DNA from: Lyngbya sp. CCAP 1446/10
Lineage (GTDB): Bacteria; Cyanobacteriota; Cyanobacteriia; Cyanobacteriales; Microcoleaceae
DNA length: 64,000 nt
Reading direction: 5' to 3'
Assembly: GCF_026130175.1 (NCBI RefSeq)
Contig: NZ_JAIGNI010000021.1
Span: 1-64,000, forward strand
The position numbers were made by a program, and so were the translations under genes. Positions 36,393 through 44,235 of this stretch are shown here, piece by piece (within the stretch, counting starts at the first letter, position 1; each line of letters starts with the position of its first letter). Below the pieces are notes generated by a model. That model was given only the letters and a program-made list of their open reading frames with translations. It did no database searches and had not been told where the DNA came from.

Positions 36393-36459
36393 GGTTTGCA
36401 TTCAGGATTTTAGTTCTTTTCCTGGGATTTAAGAAGGACTGAATTCCTCACTACAAACC
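36393..36459. mobile_element. Palindromic element, degenerate copy
   Basis: GGTTTGCATTCAGGATTTTA pairs imperfectly with GAATTCCTCACTACAAACC across an internal CCTGGGATTTAAGAAGG. It is the diverged tandem neighbour of the copy at 36470-36536 and related to 6309-6366. Confidence 0.65.
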
Positions 36460-36469
36460 TTAAATTCCT

Positions 36470-36536
36470 GGTTCGTAGTGAGGATTTTAGTCCTCTTCCT
36501 GGGATTTAAGAAGGACTGAATTCCTCACTACGAACC
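36470..36536. mobile_element. Palindromic element overlapping the glcE stop codon
   Basis: GGTTCGTAGTGAGGATTTTA at 36470 pairs with GAATTCCTCACTACGAACC ending at 36536. The right arm contains the TAG stop and last two sense codons of the flavin subunit gene (36528-36536). Confidence 0.75.
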
Positions 36537-37847
36537 TTTCAAGATAAAACGATCGCAATTCAAGATATTTTCCGGGTCAAACTCTTGTTTAATCCGGCGC
36601 ATTAAATCGATCGCACTTCCAGTATAGCCCCAAACATCTAACCCTTGCTTAATGTCGGTCGGCGCTGCCAAAACAGTCATAAAACCGCCTTTAGCTTCGC
36701 ACGCCCTGCGTACCTGCAACAGTGTATCCGCAGTCGCAGTCTCAAACCGCAAAACCCCCAAACCGCTGCCCGCGTGAATCAAAGCGTCCTGTACCGGCAA
36801 TTCGTTAATTGCCGTTACAGCTTCCGAGGGTCTGATTCCTATTTTGCAAATAATTGCTGACTTTGTGCCAGAATTCCACATTGTTTCTGGTAATCTTTGC
36901 CATAACTGAAGCTCATCATTCTCCCCGCAGTTAGTGCCTTGCAAACCCAACTTTTCGGCAACTTCCAGCAAGCGGGCTGATTGTTGTTTAACGCTTTCGG
37001 CGATACTTTGAAACCTCACTACCAATCCAGAACCTTTACCCAAACTAAGTTTTTCTACTAACTGCGGTGATAGCAAATCAACAGCAGTCGGTGTCAGAGC
37101 AGAAGATAATAAAATTTGAGTGGCTTCAGCTAAAGCATTAGTTTCTCCTGTTAGTATGACAGTTCCCGATGATTCCGGCAGCGGATAAACTCGGAAAGTT
37201 ACTTGAGAAATGATGCCTAATGTGCCGTAAGCACCGGTAAACAGTTTCATCAAGTCGTAACCGGCGACATTTTTAACAACTCGACCTCCGGCTACAGCAA
37301 TTTTACCGTCCGATCGCACAAACGTAATTCCCAACAACAAATCGCGCACGCCCCGATAGCGATGCCGCAAGGAACCCGTGTCAGCAGTAGCAATAATCCC
37401 TCCCAATGTTGCCTGTTGCGGATATGCTGGATCGATCGGCAAAAATTGACCTGCTTTACCTAAAATTTCCTGCAAATCCGCAAACTTCATGCCCGCTTCC
37501 GCAGTCACCGTCAAATCGCCCACAGCGTGTTCTACCAGCCTGTTCAGACGCCCCGTACTGACGGCAATTTTGACTCCCTTGACTAAACCGCCCCAATCGA
37601 GTTTGCTGCCACTACCACAAGGCAAGACTGCACAGCGATTTGGCTCAGCCCAAGCAATCACCGCCGCGAGTTCTTCCTGAGTATTGGGGTAAACGGTGCA
37701 GTCTATTTTCGTGCCCGGCGCAACAGCTTTTTCTACCCGTTCTTGCCAAAATGGCTCTGTATCTTGCCAGCGACAGATGCCAGCAGTCCCGACAATACTT
37801 TCTAATTCTTGTGTGCTTACGTAATTTTCGGTAGAAAAAGATTTCAT
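36528..37847 (-). CDS. glcE: Glycolate dehydrogenase FAD-binding subunit (GlcE-like)
   Basis: A 439-aa FAD-linked oxidase. The PCMH-type FAD domain (about 45-225) has LPCGSGSKLDWGG, AEAGMKFADLQEIL, PQQATLGGIIATADTGS and GGRVVKNVAGYDLMKLF TGAYGTLG in essence; the C-terminus has the family ending MRRIKQEFDPENILN. Together with GlcF just downstream it should form part of glycolate dehydrogenase in photorespiration. GlcE and GlcD are similar; the genome may hold a separate glcD. The open frame extends upstream to 37952, overlapping the divergent KaiC-like gene, so ATG 37847 (MKSFSTENYVS) is preferred. Its last codons and stop come from a palindromic repeat. Confidence 0.85.
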   Translation of the reverse strand: MKSFSTENYVSTQELESIVGTAGICRWQDTEPFWQERVEKAVAPGTKIDCTVYPNTQEELAAVIAWAEPNRCAVLPCGSGSKLDWGGLVKGVKIAVSTGRLNRLVEHAVGDLTVTAEAGMKFADLQEILGKAGQFLPIDPAYPQQATLGGIIATADTGSLRHRYRGVRDLLLGITFVRSDGKIAVAGGRVVKNVAGYDLMKLFTGAYGTLGIISQVTFRVYPLPESSGTVILTGETNALAEATQILLSSALTPTAVDLLSPQLVEKLSLGKGSGLVVRFQSIAESVKQQSARLLEVAEKLGLQGTNCGENDELQLWQRLPETMWNSGTKSAIICKIGIRPSEAVTAINELPVQDALIHAGSGLGVLRFETATADTLLQVRRACEAKGGFMTVLAAPTDIKQGLDVWGYTGSAIDLMRRIKQEFDPENILNCDRFILKGS

Positions 37848-37931
37848 GAAGGTTATCAGACGCCCGGTAAAAAAAATATCAAAACACTGCCTAAAACCAT
37901 TAAATATTAATACGGGCCCGATATTCAAAAC

Positions 37932-39407
37932 ATGAACAAACAAATGTCTCAAAACCGAATTTCTCTGGGAATTACCGGTCTCAACGAAGTGATTGGCGGC
38001 GGCCTAATTTCTCAACGCTCTTATCTGGTGCGCGGCGGCCCGGGTACTGGCAAGACTACACTGGGCTTTCACTTTTTGGCAGCAGGTTTGGCTGTGGGAG
38101 AAACGCCCCTGTTTATTACTTTAGGAGAACCCGAAGCGCAATTGCGGGCCAATGCCCAAAGTCTCGGTTTTGATATTGAAGCGATGGCGTTCCTGGATTT
38201 GAGCCCATCCTCAGAATTTTTTACAGAAGTTCAGACTTATGACATTTTCTCCCCCTCGGAGGTGGAGCGAGAACCGACTACACAAAAGATTATCGATCGA
38301 GTCAAAGCTGTCAAGCCACAACGGGTGTTTTTGGATGCAATCACCCAATTTCGCTACTTAGCTGCGGATGAGTTTCAGTTTCGCAAGCAGGTTTTGTCTT
38401 TTCTGCGGTTTTTGGTGGAAGGGGGGGCGACGGTGGTGTTCACCTCAGAAGGCACTTCAAGTGCTCCCGACGACGATTTGCAATTCATCAGCGACGGAGT
38501 AATTTACTTGGAACTGCGCCCTGAAGGACGCGCCCTGTCTGTCACCAAGCTGCGAGGCTCCAACTTTCGCAGCGGCCGCCATTCGCTGCGCCTGACTCAG
38601 GCTGGTATGGAGGTGTTTCCGCGACTGCTTCCTGGCAACTATCAACAGGATTTTGTTGCTGAAGCAATTTCTTCTGGGGTTCCAGAAATGGACGAGCTGC
38701 TGCACGGGGGACTGGAACGGGGGACTGTGACGGTGATTACTGGGCCTAGCGGCGTGGGTAAAACGACGGTGGGGATGCAGTTTATGAAGGAGGCGGCGGG
38801 AAGGGGGGAGCGATCGGTAGTTTACATTTTTGAGGAGTCAATTTCTACTCTGCTGGGCCGCTGCGAATCAGTTAACATCCCGGTTGGGGCGATGATTGGG
38901 CAAGGAAGTCTTTCCGTGATACCCGTAGAACCTTTGCTGTACTCGCCGGATCAGTTTGCCTGTATGGTACGCCAGGAGGTGGAGCAGCAAAAGACGCAAA
39001 TTGTGATGATTGACAGCATTTCTGGCTATCAGCTTTCGATGCAGGGGCAAGATTTGGTGAACAATTTGCACGCTTTGTGCAAATATCTGAAGAATATGGG
39101 AGTCACCGTTATCTTGATTAATGAGGTAGAAGCCATTAGCGGAGATTTTCGCCTGACTGAGATCGGGATTAGCTATTTGGCTGATAATCTGATGTTTATA
39201 CGCTATCTGGAACGCCAACTGCATAATAGGACAGAAATCCGCAAGGCGATCGGCGTAATTAAAAAACGAGTCAGCAATTTCGAGAGAACTCTGCGAGAAC
39301 TTGAGATTACTCGCTACGGCATCAAAGTCAGCAAACCGATACGGGGGCTGCGCGGCATTTTGAGCTCGGCGCCGACGTGGATTGAGGGGGAAGCGGAGGA
39401 AGATTGA
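37932..39407 (+). CDS. KaiC-like double RecA-domain ATPase
   Basis: A 491-aa protein with two RecA/KaiC domains. Walker A sites are GGPGTGKTT (about 35-43) and GPSGVGKTT (about 271-279); Walker B-like strands are RVFLDAITQF and IVMIDSISGY. In the second domain, LTEIGISYLADNLMFIRY aligns with the KaiC phosphosite loop: Thr409 and Ser414 match KaiC Thr426 and Ser431, but Thr432 is replaced by Tyr415. The C-terminal KaiA-binding tail of true KaiC is not evident. It is therefore a KaiC paralogue of the kind often linked to histidine kinases, not the clock gene itself (no kaiA/kaiB nearby). It leads the signalling genes after a 550-bp repeat-filled spacer and is divergent from glcE. Confidence 0.9.
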   Translation: MNKQMSQNRISLGITGLNEVIGGGLISQRSYLVRGGPGTGKTTLGFHFLAAGLAVGETPLFITLGEPEAQLRANAQSLGFDIEAMAFLDLSPSSEFFTEVQTYDIFSPSEVEREPTTQKIIDRVKAVKPQRVFLDAITQFRYLAADEFQFRKQVLSFLRFLVEGGATVVFTSEGTSSAPDDDLQFISDGVIYLELRPEGRALSVTKLRGSNFRSGRHSLRLTQAGMEVFPRLLPGNYQQDFVAEAISSGVPEMDELLHGGLERGTVTVITGPSGVGKTTVGMQFMKEAAGRGERSVVYIFEESISTLLGRCESVNIPVGAMIGQGSLSVIPVEPLLYSPDQFACMVRQEVEQQKTQIVMIDSISGYQLSMQGQDLVNNLHALCKYLKNMGVTVILINEVEAISGDFRLTEIGISYLADNLMFIRYLERQLHNRTEIRKAIGVIKKRVSNFERTLRELEITRYGIKVSKPIRGLRGILSSAPTWIEGEAEED

Positions 39408-39559
39408 ATCGGGGTTCTCCGTGCTGTTTTTGGCCATTTGCTGCTAATTTTGCAGTTGTGAATCTACTAATCAGTAGGGTGCGCACCCCGCACCTCACCA
39501 CTAACAGTAGTGCGCGCACCCCGCACCTCACCACTAGCCTAAGTTCTGGAAAACTTAAA

Positions 39560-39671
39560 TAGACCTCTTGCAAAAATCCGAAAATACCCTGAAACCATCT
39601 GCGTCAATCTGTGTTTATCTGCCCGATATCTGCGGTTGCTCTATGACTTGAATATTTTTGCAAGAGGTCTA
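39560..39671. mobile_element. 112-bp MITE-like element, 17-bp perfect terminal repeats
   Basis: AGACCTCTTGCAAAAAT at 39561-39577 is matched exactly in inverted form at 39654-39670. The flanking bases are T and A. The inside carries the TCTGTGTTTATCTGCC ... TCTGCGGTTG motif also seen at 9720-9756 and 61100-61140. Elements with AGACCTCTTGCAAAAAT ends are familiar in filamentous cyanobacteria. Confidence 0.75.
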
Positions 39672-39704
39672 ATATATTGGTAAAATTGTATATTTTCCGA
39701 CTTT

Positions 39705-39804
39705 TATAGCAGTTTTCAATTCTATAAAATACAGTAAGGACTTAGCAACGGGGCCGTGTCCTGCGATCGAGCATCTGTACTTCACTCAACTGAAAACCGC
39801 TGTA
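39705..39804. mobile_element. 100-bp MITE-like element with TATAGCAGTTTTCA ends
   Basis: TATAGCAGTTTTCAATT at the left pairs with AACTGAAAACCGCTGTA at the right (about 14 of 17). An internal GGGCCGTGTCC motif resembles the ends of the element at 7198-7419. Confidence 0.6.
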
Positions 39805-39957
39805 AGAGCTCGCCGAAAAGTAAGCTAATACCAGATCAAAAAAATAATCCAACTTTAGGTAAGCTCCAAACCCATATATAATCAGTCATTCCCAATTCTT
39901 CACTTCTTTAATCTAAAACCTCAAATTGTATAATCCGTATTCAGAGGAAGCTGATAG

Positions 39958-40329
39958 ATGACTGACAACTCAATAATTTTAGCCGTAGACCGCAATCACC
40001 GAAACTTGGAACTCCTAGCACAATTTCTCAACAAAGAAGGATACCAAATGATCGCGGCTTATAGTTTTGAAGAGGTTGCAAAAGCTATCAGTGAGCCTGC
40101 TAGGATCGGGATGGCTTTAGTAGATATTTCTGGTTTTGACCGCCAGATTTGGCACTGTTGCGAACAACTGCGAAATCACCAAATCCCTTTTCTGATACTC
40201 TCGCCCAGACAAAGCGCTGCCATTCAGCACGAAAGCCTCTGCCACGGTGCTCGGAATATGTTGGTAAAACCTTTGATCGTTAGAGATTTGCTATCCATTG
40301 TTCACAGCTTGCTAGGAGAACCTGTGTGA
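39958..40329 (+). CDS. Single-domain response regulator (CheY-like receiver)
   Basis: A 123-aa protein that is a receiver domain only. The phosphoacceptor Asp56 lies in ALVDISGFD and the conserved Lys104 in NMLVKPL, with Ser in FLILSPR. The N-terminal acidic pair is reduced to one residue (Asp11 in AVDRNH, with Arg where the second acid normally stands), so metal binding may be weakened. Its stop overlaps the start of the kinase gene by four bases (GTGA), so the two are translated as a coupled pair. With the KaiC-like ATPase upstream it forms a probable signalling cluster. A strong ribosome-binding site precedes ATG 39958. Confidence 0.88.
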   Translation: MTDNSIILAVDRNHRNLELLAQFLNKEGYQMIAAYSFEEVAKAISEPARIGMALVDISGFDRQIWHCCEQLRNHQIPFLILSPRQSAAIQHESLCHGARNMLVKPLIVRDLLSIVHSLLGEPV

Positions 40330-41459
40330 GTCAAATTTTATTGCTTGTCGAACAGAAAGAAAATCGCCGCCTGTTATTAGAATGGCTAGCAGTTTACTAT
40401 GAGGTGTTGCTGCCAAACTCAGGAGAAAATAGTGAGAAATTTTTACCATTTAATCAATCTTTTGACCTGGCTATAATTGATGGTCTTGCCCTGAAACGCC
40501 ACTGGCAATGGGTTGCAGCCCAAAAACAGGCAGAACACCCGGTATGCTTGCCTTTTCTTTTGATTACATCCCGCTCGGATGTAGGGATGGCAACGCAATT
40601 TATTTGGCAAAGTATTGACGATTTGATTATCGCTCCGATCGAGAAGATAGAATTGCAAGCGCGGGTGGAGATTTTGCTGCGATCGCGCCAGTTGTCTTTA
40701 ACTCTCAAATTGTCTCACGACCAACTCGATCGCACTTTGCAAACAGCCCAAGAACTCAACGAGATGAAAACCTCTTTGCTGTACATGATTGCCCACGACG
40801 TTCGCAATCCTTTGAATTTCATCATCGGCACTACACAACTTCTTACCCAGTACAAATCGAAATTAACAGATGAGAAAACACAAGAACTGCTAGACAAAAC
40901 TCAAGCAGCCGCCAAAGGCATCGATCAGTTATTGGACGACGTTCTGCTGCTAGGCCGTGTTGAGTCAGGAAAAACCGGGTTTTGCTTGCTACCGCTTGAC
41001 TTAGCAACGTTTTGTAATGAATTGGTAGAGGAATTTCAGAGCAGCCTAAAGTTGAAACCTCAAACTGAGCCGGTAACGCTGATTTTTGTGAATCACAGTC
41101 CATCGGCGATGGCGTGTTTGGAGGTAAGCTTGCTCCGGCGCATTCTGGGAAATTTGCTGTCAAATGCGATTAAGTATTCTCCCCCAAATACCGAAGTAAT
41201 CTTTGAATTAAAACTTACCGAAACTGAGGCTATTTTTTCGGTACAGGATGCAGGAATTGGCATACCTGTAGCAGACCAAGGAAGGCTGTTTGAGTCATTT
41301 TACCGGGCTACAAATGTCGGTCGAATTCCCGGTACTGGACTGGGGCTGAGCATTGTTAAAAAATGTGTGGACTTGCACGGTGGCGAAATTACATTGATCA
41401 GTGAAGAAGGCGTCGGCAGTATATTTACGGTAACGCTGCCGATCGATCGCAAAACCTAG
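40326..41459 (+). CDS. Histidine kinase with N-terminal pseudo-receiver
   Basis: A 377-aa cytoplasmic protein. Residues about 1-122 have a receiver fold, with Asp52 in LAIIDGLAL, but the acidic pair is missing (LLVEQKEN) and the conserved Lys is replaced (LIIAPIEK), so it is a pseudo-receiver. The kinase core follows: H-box MIAHDVRNPLN with His157, N-box LLSNAIKYSPP, G1 VQDAGIGIP and G2 GTGLGLSIVKK. GTG 40326 is the start, overlapping the receiver's TGA. Pseudo-receivers occur in circadian input/output kinases such as CikA, which fits the nearby KaiC-like gene. Phosphotransfer to the adjacent receiver is the obvious inference. Confidence 0.92.
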   Translation: MSQILLLVEQKENRRLLLEWLAVYYEVLLPNSGENSEKFLPFNQSFDLAIIDGLALKRHWQWVAAQKQAEHPVCLPFLLITSRSDVGMATQFIWQSIDDLIIAPIEKIELQARVEILLRSRQLSLTLKLSHDQLDRTLQTAQELNEMKTSLLYMIAHDVRNPLNFIIGTTQLLTQYKSKLTDEKTQELLDKTQAAAKGIDQLLDDVLLLGRVESGKTGFCLLPLDLATFCNELVEEFQSSLKLKPQTEPVTLIFVNHSPSAMACLEVSLLRRILGNLLSNAIKYSPPNTEVIFELKLTETEAIFSVQDAGIGIPVADQGRLFESFYRATNVGRIPGTGLGLSIVKKCVDLHGGEITLISEEGVGSIFTVTLPIDRKT

Positions 41460-41865
41460 AAAAAAGCAAATCTCGCCTGCAACGCCTTAAACTAGATGCA
41501 GGAATTATATTGGGATTTAAAGACGGGATTTTTGGCAGGGATGATAAATCGCTGGTTTCTCATTTTTATTACGGCATCGATGCAAGGCTTTTGATGGTTT
41601 TTTCCTAGGCAATTCCAGCGGAAATTTATCATGCTCGATCGCACCGCTGGCGGAAAATTCACACTATTTTAAAGTGCATCGCGCTGCTGCTATTTCTCTG
41701 CCCAAGAGTAACGGGTTCTCGCGATTTGTTGGAAATTCGTTTAAGCTAGCAAAAATAACTCATTTATCACCGCAATTTCAAAAACTAAACTTGTCCGAAA
41801 CCAGCGCCAAAATACAGTAAAATACTTTATTTTATGTTCGTTATTACTTTTTTAGACTGACTAAT
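41460..41865. other. 406-bp spacer between convergent genes
   Basis: I see no gene, tandem repeat or clear terminator here; it is unremarkable AT-rich DNA. Confidence 0.5.
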
Positions 41866-42717
41866 TCAAAGTTCTAAAGGAGCAACGGCGCTGAATAACT
41901 CTTCTAGGATAAACCGCAGCAAAGATTGAGTTGCTAATATTAAACCCAATCTGGCTTGGGCGAGTTTTGGTGTTTCTATTTTAACTTCTCCCCAAATTCG
42001 GCACTGGCTGTAAAAAATCTGAAATGCTTCGCTCAAACTATTGGCTAATTTGAAATAATTGACTGGTTTCTCGCGGTTTTTGACCTCGAAAATAGGATAT
42101 AAACTATCTAGCACTGCTATTAGTTGCGATATTAAACTGCATTCTGCTGGATGCACTAACCGCAGTCGATCGCCCTCGTCAACCCAGGGGATAGGGTTTG
42201 GCGCCGCCAGCGACCAAATTTGCGGTGCTGTAGCGACATCCGGCTGCGCGATCGCAATTATCCGATCGCGATCGGCCATTCGCAACAGGGAACAACAGCG
42301 CGCGTGGCTGTACTGAATCGGAAACAGTCGATCGGCACACACAACAGGAGATAAGATCCGATATTCTGGAACTGGGAGGGGAATTTGAGCTAAACGCTGC
42401 AACCAGACGGCTAAACCGGCATCCGTCAACTCTAGTTCAATCATTCCATCCCGTGCGACTTTAACGGCGAAATCCGGGTAACACAACGGTTGGAGAGTTT
42501 CGGCCAACTGTGTGGCGATCGCCTGCGGTGTCTGCTGCCAAGTTTTAGTCAATTTCAGGGCGATCGCAGACACATACAGCACTCGCGCGCTATTTTTAGC
42601 CCGATTTAACGGAATTTCGGTCATTGTCCCCTGCTGGGCGATCGCCCTGTGGAACCTTAAGAGCAAGAAACACTTCACTGTAACTTCTGGGTACTGCGAG
42701 ATATTTGCTGTATCCAT
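41866..42717 (-). CDS. DALR-domain protein, ArgRS paralogue lacking the catalytic core
   Basis: A 283-aa protein. The first about 110 residues (PQAIATQLAETL, FAVKVARDGMIELELTDAGL) resemble the N-terminal Add-1 domain of arginyl-tRNA synthetase. The C-terminal 90 residues (KLANSLSEAFQIFYSQCRI, ARLGLILATQSLLRFILEEL) match the DALR anticodon-binding domain. The Rossmann catalytic domain with HIGH and KMSKS motifs, normally several hundred residues, is absent. Such stand-alone DALR proteins recur in cyanobacteria; a tRNA-binding role is possible but unproven. The frame is intact and codon use looks ordinary, so it is not a fresh pseudogene. ATG 42717 is used; an internal ATG 31 codons later (MTEIPLNRAKNS) is an alternative. 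Confidence 0.8.
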   Translation of the reverse strand: MDTANISQYPEVTVKCFLLLRFHRAIAQQGTMTEIPLNRAKNSARVLYVSAIALKLTKTWQQTPQAIATQLAETLQPLCYPDFAVKVARDGMIELELTDAGLAVWLQRLAQIPLPVPEYRILSPVVCADRLFPIQYSHARCCSLLRMADRDRIIAIAQPDVATAPQIWSLAAPNPIPWVDEGDRLRLVHPAECSLISQLIAVLDSLYPIFEVKNREKPVNYFKLANSLSEAFQIFYSQCRIWGEVKIETPKLAQARLGLILATQSLLRFILEELFSAVAPLEL

Positions 42718-43074
42718 TATCGGCCCATCCTGCGGTAAAAGTGCCTAGAGACTGTTACCACTTGTGCTGTCCTTGTACGTTAAACTGCTCATGTCAGAGA
42801 TAGTCGATCGGCTTATTCCGGTGGCGCTACATCGAATTAATCCACTTTCTAGCGATTTTTGGGCGAAATATACAATAATTTACGATCGACTCATTGCTGA
42901 ATTCTACCATTTTCATGTATTTTTTGCTACATTAAAATTTTGGGTAAAACTGAGAAGAGTCAGCACAGTTAAGAAGCGTGTCAGCTCGATCGGGGGTTGG
43001 TTGTCTCACTTAGTATCGCAATGCAGGCCAAAGCTGTTTTTCTCACTAACTAAATATATCCCAGAGCCTCACTT
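42718..43074. other. 357-bp divergent spacer
   Basis: This separates the DALR gene and the Crp-family gene, which are divergent. A plus-strand frame (42764-43222) runs out of phase into the regulator and is rejected. No operator can be assigned with confidence. Confidence 0.45.
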
Positions 43075-43932
43075 ATGCAATCAACTTCCACACATCCAGA
43101 AACGATCGATCGACCTTTTATCACCTGGCAGCGAATTATCGACTGGGCCCAGGAACACTACCGCTGCCGGACTTTTAGCAAAGACGAGAAGATTCCAGCC
43201 AGACCCGGACTGCTCTATTTAGTCCAGAAAGGTTCTGTGCGGCTCGTAGGCAGCGCTCAGGTTAGCACCGCTTCAAAATCGTCGAAATCCTCTGACAAAA
43301 CTACAGAAGAAGCTTTTTTGGGCTTCGTCGGTGCCGGTCAGCCCTTTGAACTGGTTGCTCAGTCTCCCTTTACGCTCCAAGCTTATGCCCACGCCGATAA
43401 CACTCACGTAGTGTGGATGTACTGGCACGATTTGGATAATTGGCCTCACTTTCGCCGGGAAATTCTGGATGCGTTTCGCTACCAGCACCAGCGAAAACTG
43501 CTCTGGCTAAGCACTTTGGGACAGCGCCGGACGATCGACAGATTGCTGGGTTTTCTCACTTTGTTGATCGAAGAGTTCGGCGAACCCTACGTAGGTGAGG
43601 GATCACCGGATGTGGTTCGGGGCTACCGATTACCTTGGACATTGACTCACGCTCAAATTGGTAGCGCCATCGGCTCGACGCGGGTGACGGTGACGCGGCT
43701 GATGGGTAAGTTGCGATCGAAAGGTTTAATTAATACTGAAGATGACAATTTAATCTGTTTGCCGGCTAAGGCTACTCCCCAAAAGACCAAAAATCAAAAA
43801 CAGGATGTAGCAGGATTCCTCGAAGATTCCCTCGAAGATTCCCTCGAAGATTCCCTCGAAGATTCCCTCGAAGATTCCCTCGAAGATTCCCTCGAAGATT
43901 CCCTCGAAGATGATCTCGAAGAATCTGCATAA
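43075..43932 (+). CDS. Crp/Fnr family transcriptional regulator with acidic LEDS-repeat tail
   Basis: A 285-aa protein. Residues about 20-135 form a cNMP-binding-like beta-roll (PGLLYLVQKGSVRLVG, AFLGFVGAGQPFELVA), without a clear cAMP phosphate cassette. A dimer helix and a winged helix-turn-helix follow (LTHAQIGSAIGSTRVTVTRL MGKLRSKGLI in essence). The tail after about residue 245 is seven exact Leu-Glu-Asp-Ser units plus two variants, encoded by a 12-bp minisatellite. Typical Crp/Fnr regulators have 210-240 residues, so the tail is extra. Target genes are unknown; the gene is divergent from the DALR gene. Confidence 0.88.
   Translation: MQSTSTHPETIDRPFITWQRIIDWAQEHYRCRTFSKDEKIPARPGLLYLVQKGSVRLVGSAQVSTASKSSKSSDKTTEEAFLGFVGAGQPFELVAQSPFTLQAYAHADNTHVVWMYWHDLDNWPHFRREILDAFRYQHQRKLLWLSTLGQRRTIDRLLGFLTLLIEEFGEPYVGEGSPDVVRGYRLPWTLTHAQIGSAIGSTRVTVTRLMGKLRSKGLINTEDDNLICLPAKATPQKTKNQKQDVAGFLEDSLEDSLEDSLEDSLEDSLEDSLEDSLEDDLEESA
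43819..43926. repeat. 12-bp coding minisatellite CTCGAAGATTCC
   Basis: Seven exact tandem units of CTCGAAGATTCC from 43819 to 43902 are followed by two diverged units (CTCGAAGATGAT and CTCGAAGAATCT). The period is a multiple of three, so copy-number changes keep the regulator's frame. Confidence 0.95.
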
Positions 43933-44235
43933 AATCCTGCGGGTGATTCCCCACAAACAGCGCATCGCTATTAAATCAATCGCCAAAATGGTTGGGAAGT
44001 TCTTAATTGCTGAAGCATAAGCGGTCGATTGTTACTCTCGGAGATAACTAACTAAAGCCTTCTTACTTCTTCCATCTTCCTGATGACTAATGACTACTGA
44101 CTACTGACTACTGACTACTGACTTTTTCCATCTTCCATCTTCCATCTTCCATCTTCCATCTTCCTGATGACTAATGACTTCTTCCTTCTTCCTTCTTCCT
44201 TCTTCCTTCTTCCTTCTTCCTTCTTCAAGGTACTA
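43933..44235. other. Spacer made largely of short tandem repeats
   Basis: TGACTAC units (44082-44127), TTCCATC units (about 44131-44163) and TTCCTTC units (44178-44225) follow one another. The frame of the next gene reads through the last tract, giving a false LLPSSFF extension. Confidence 0.8.

Larger units (their letters stand above)
39408..39957. other. Repeat-rich 550-bp spacer before the receiver gene
   Basis: It holds a 25-bp direct repeat (GTGCGCACCCCGCACCTCAC twice, 39478-39535) and two inverted-repeat elements listed separately. The distance makes it uncertain whether the KaiC-like gene and the receiver/kinase pair share a transcript. AGAGGAAG at 39943-39950 is a good ribosome-binding site for the receiver. 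Confidence 0.6.

Noticed and set aside
42764-43222. 152-codon plus-strand frame ahead of and overlapping the Crp-family gene
   Set aside because: It overlaps the regulator's start out of phase, has no family resemblance, and its composition is not protein-like.
44167-44235. N-terminal LLPSSFF extension of mtnX
   Set aside because: It is encoded by a TTCCTTC tandem tract; the HAD family begins at MTMTDDKQ, which has its own ribosome-binding site.
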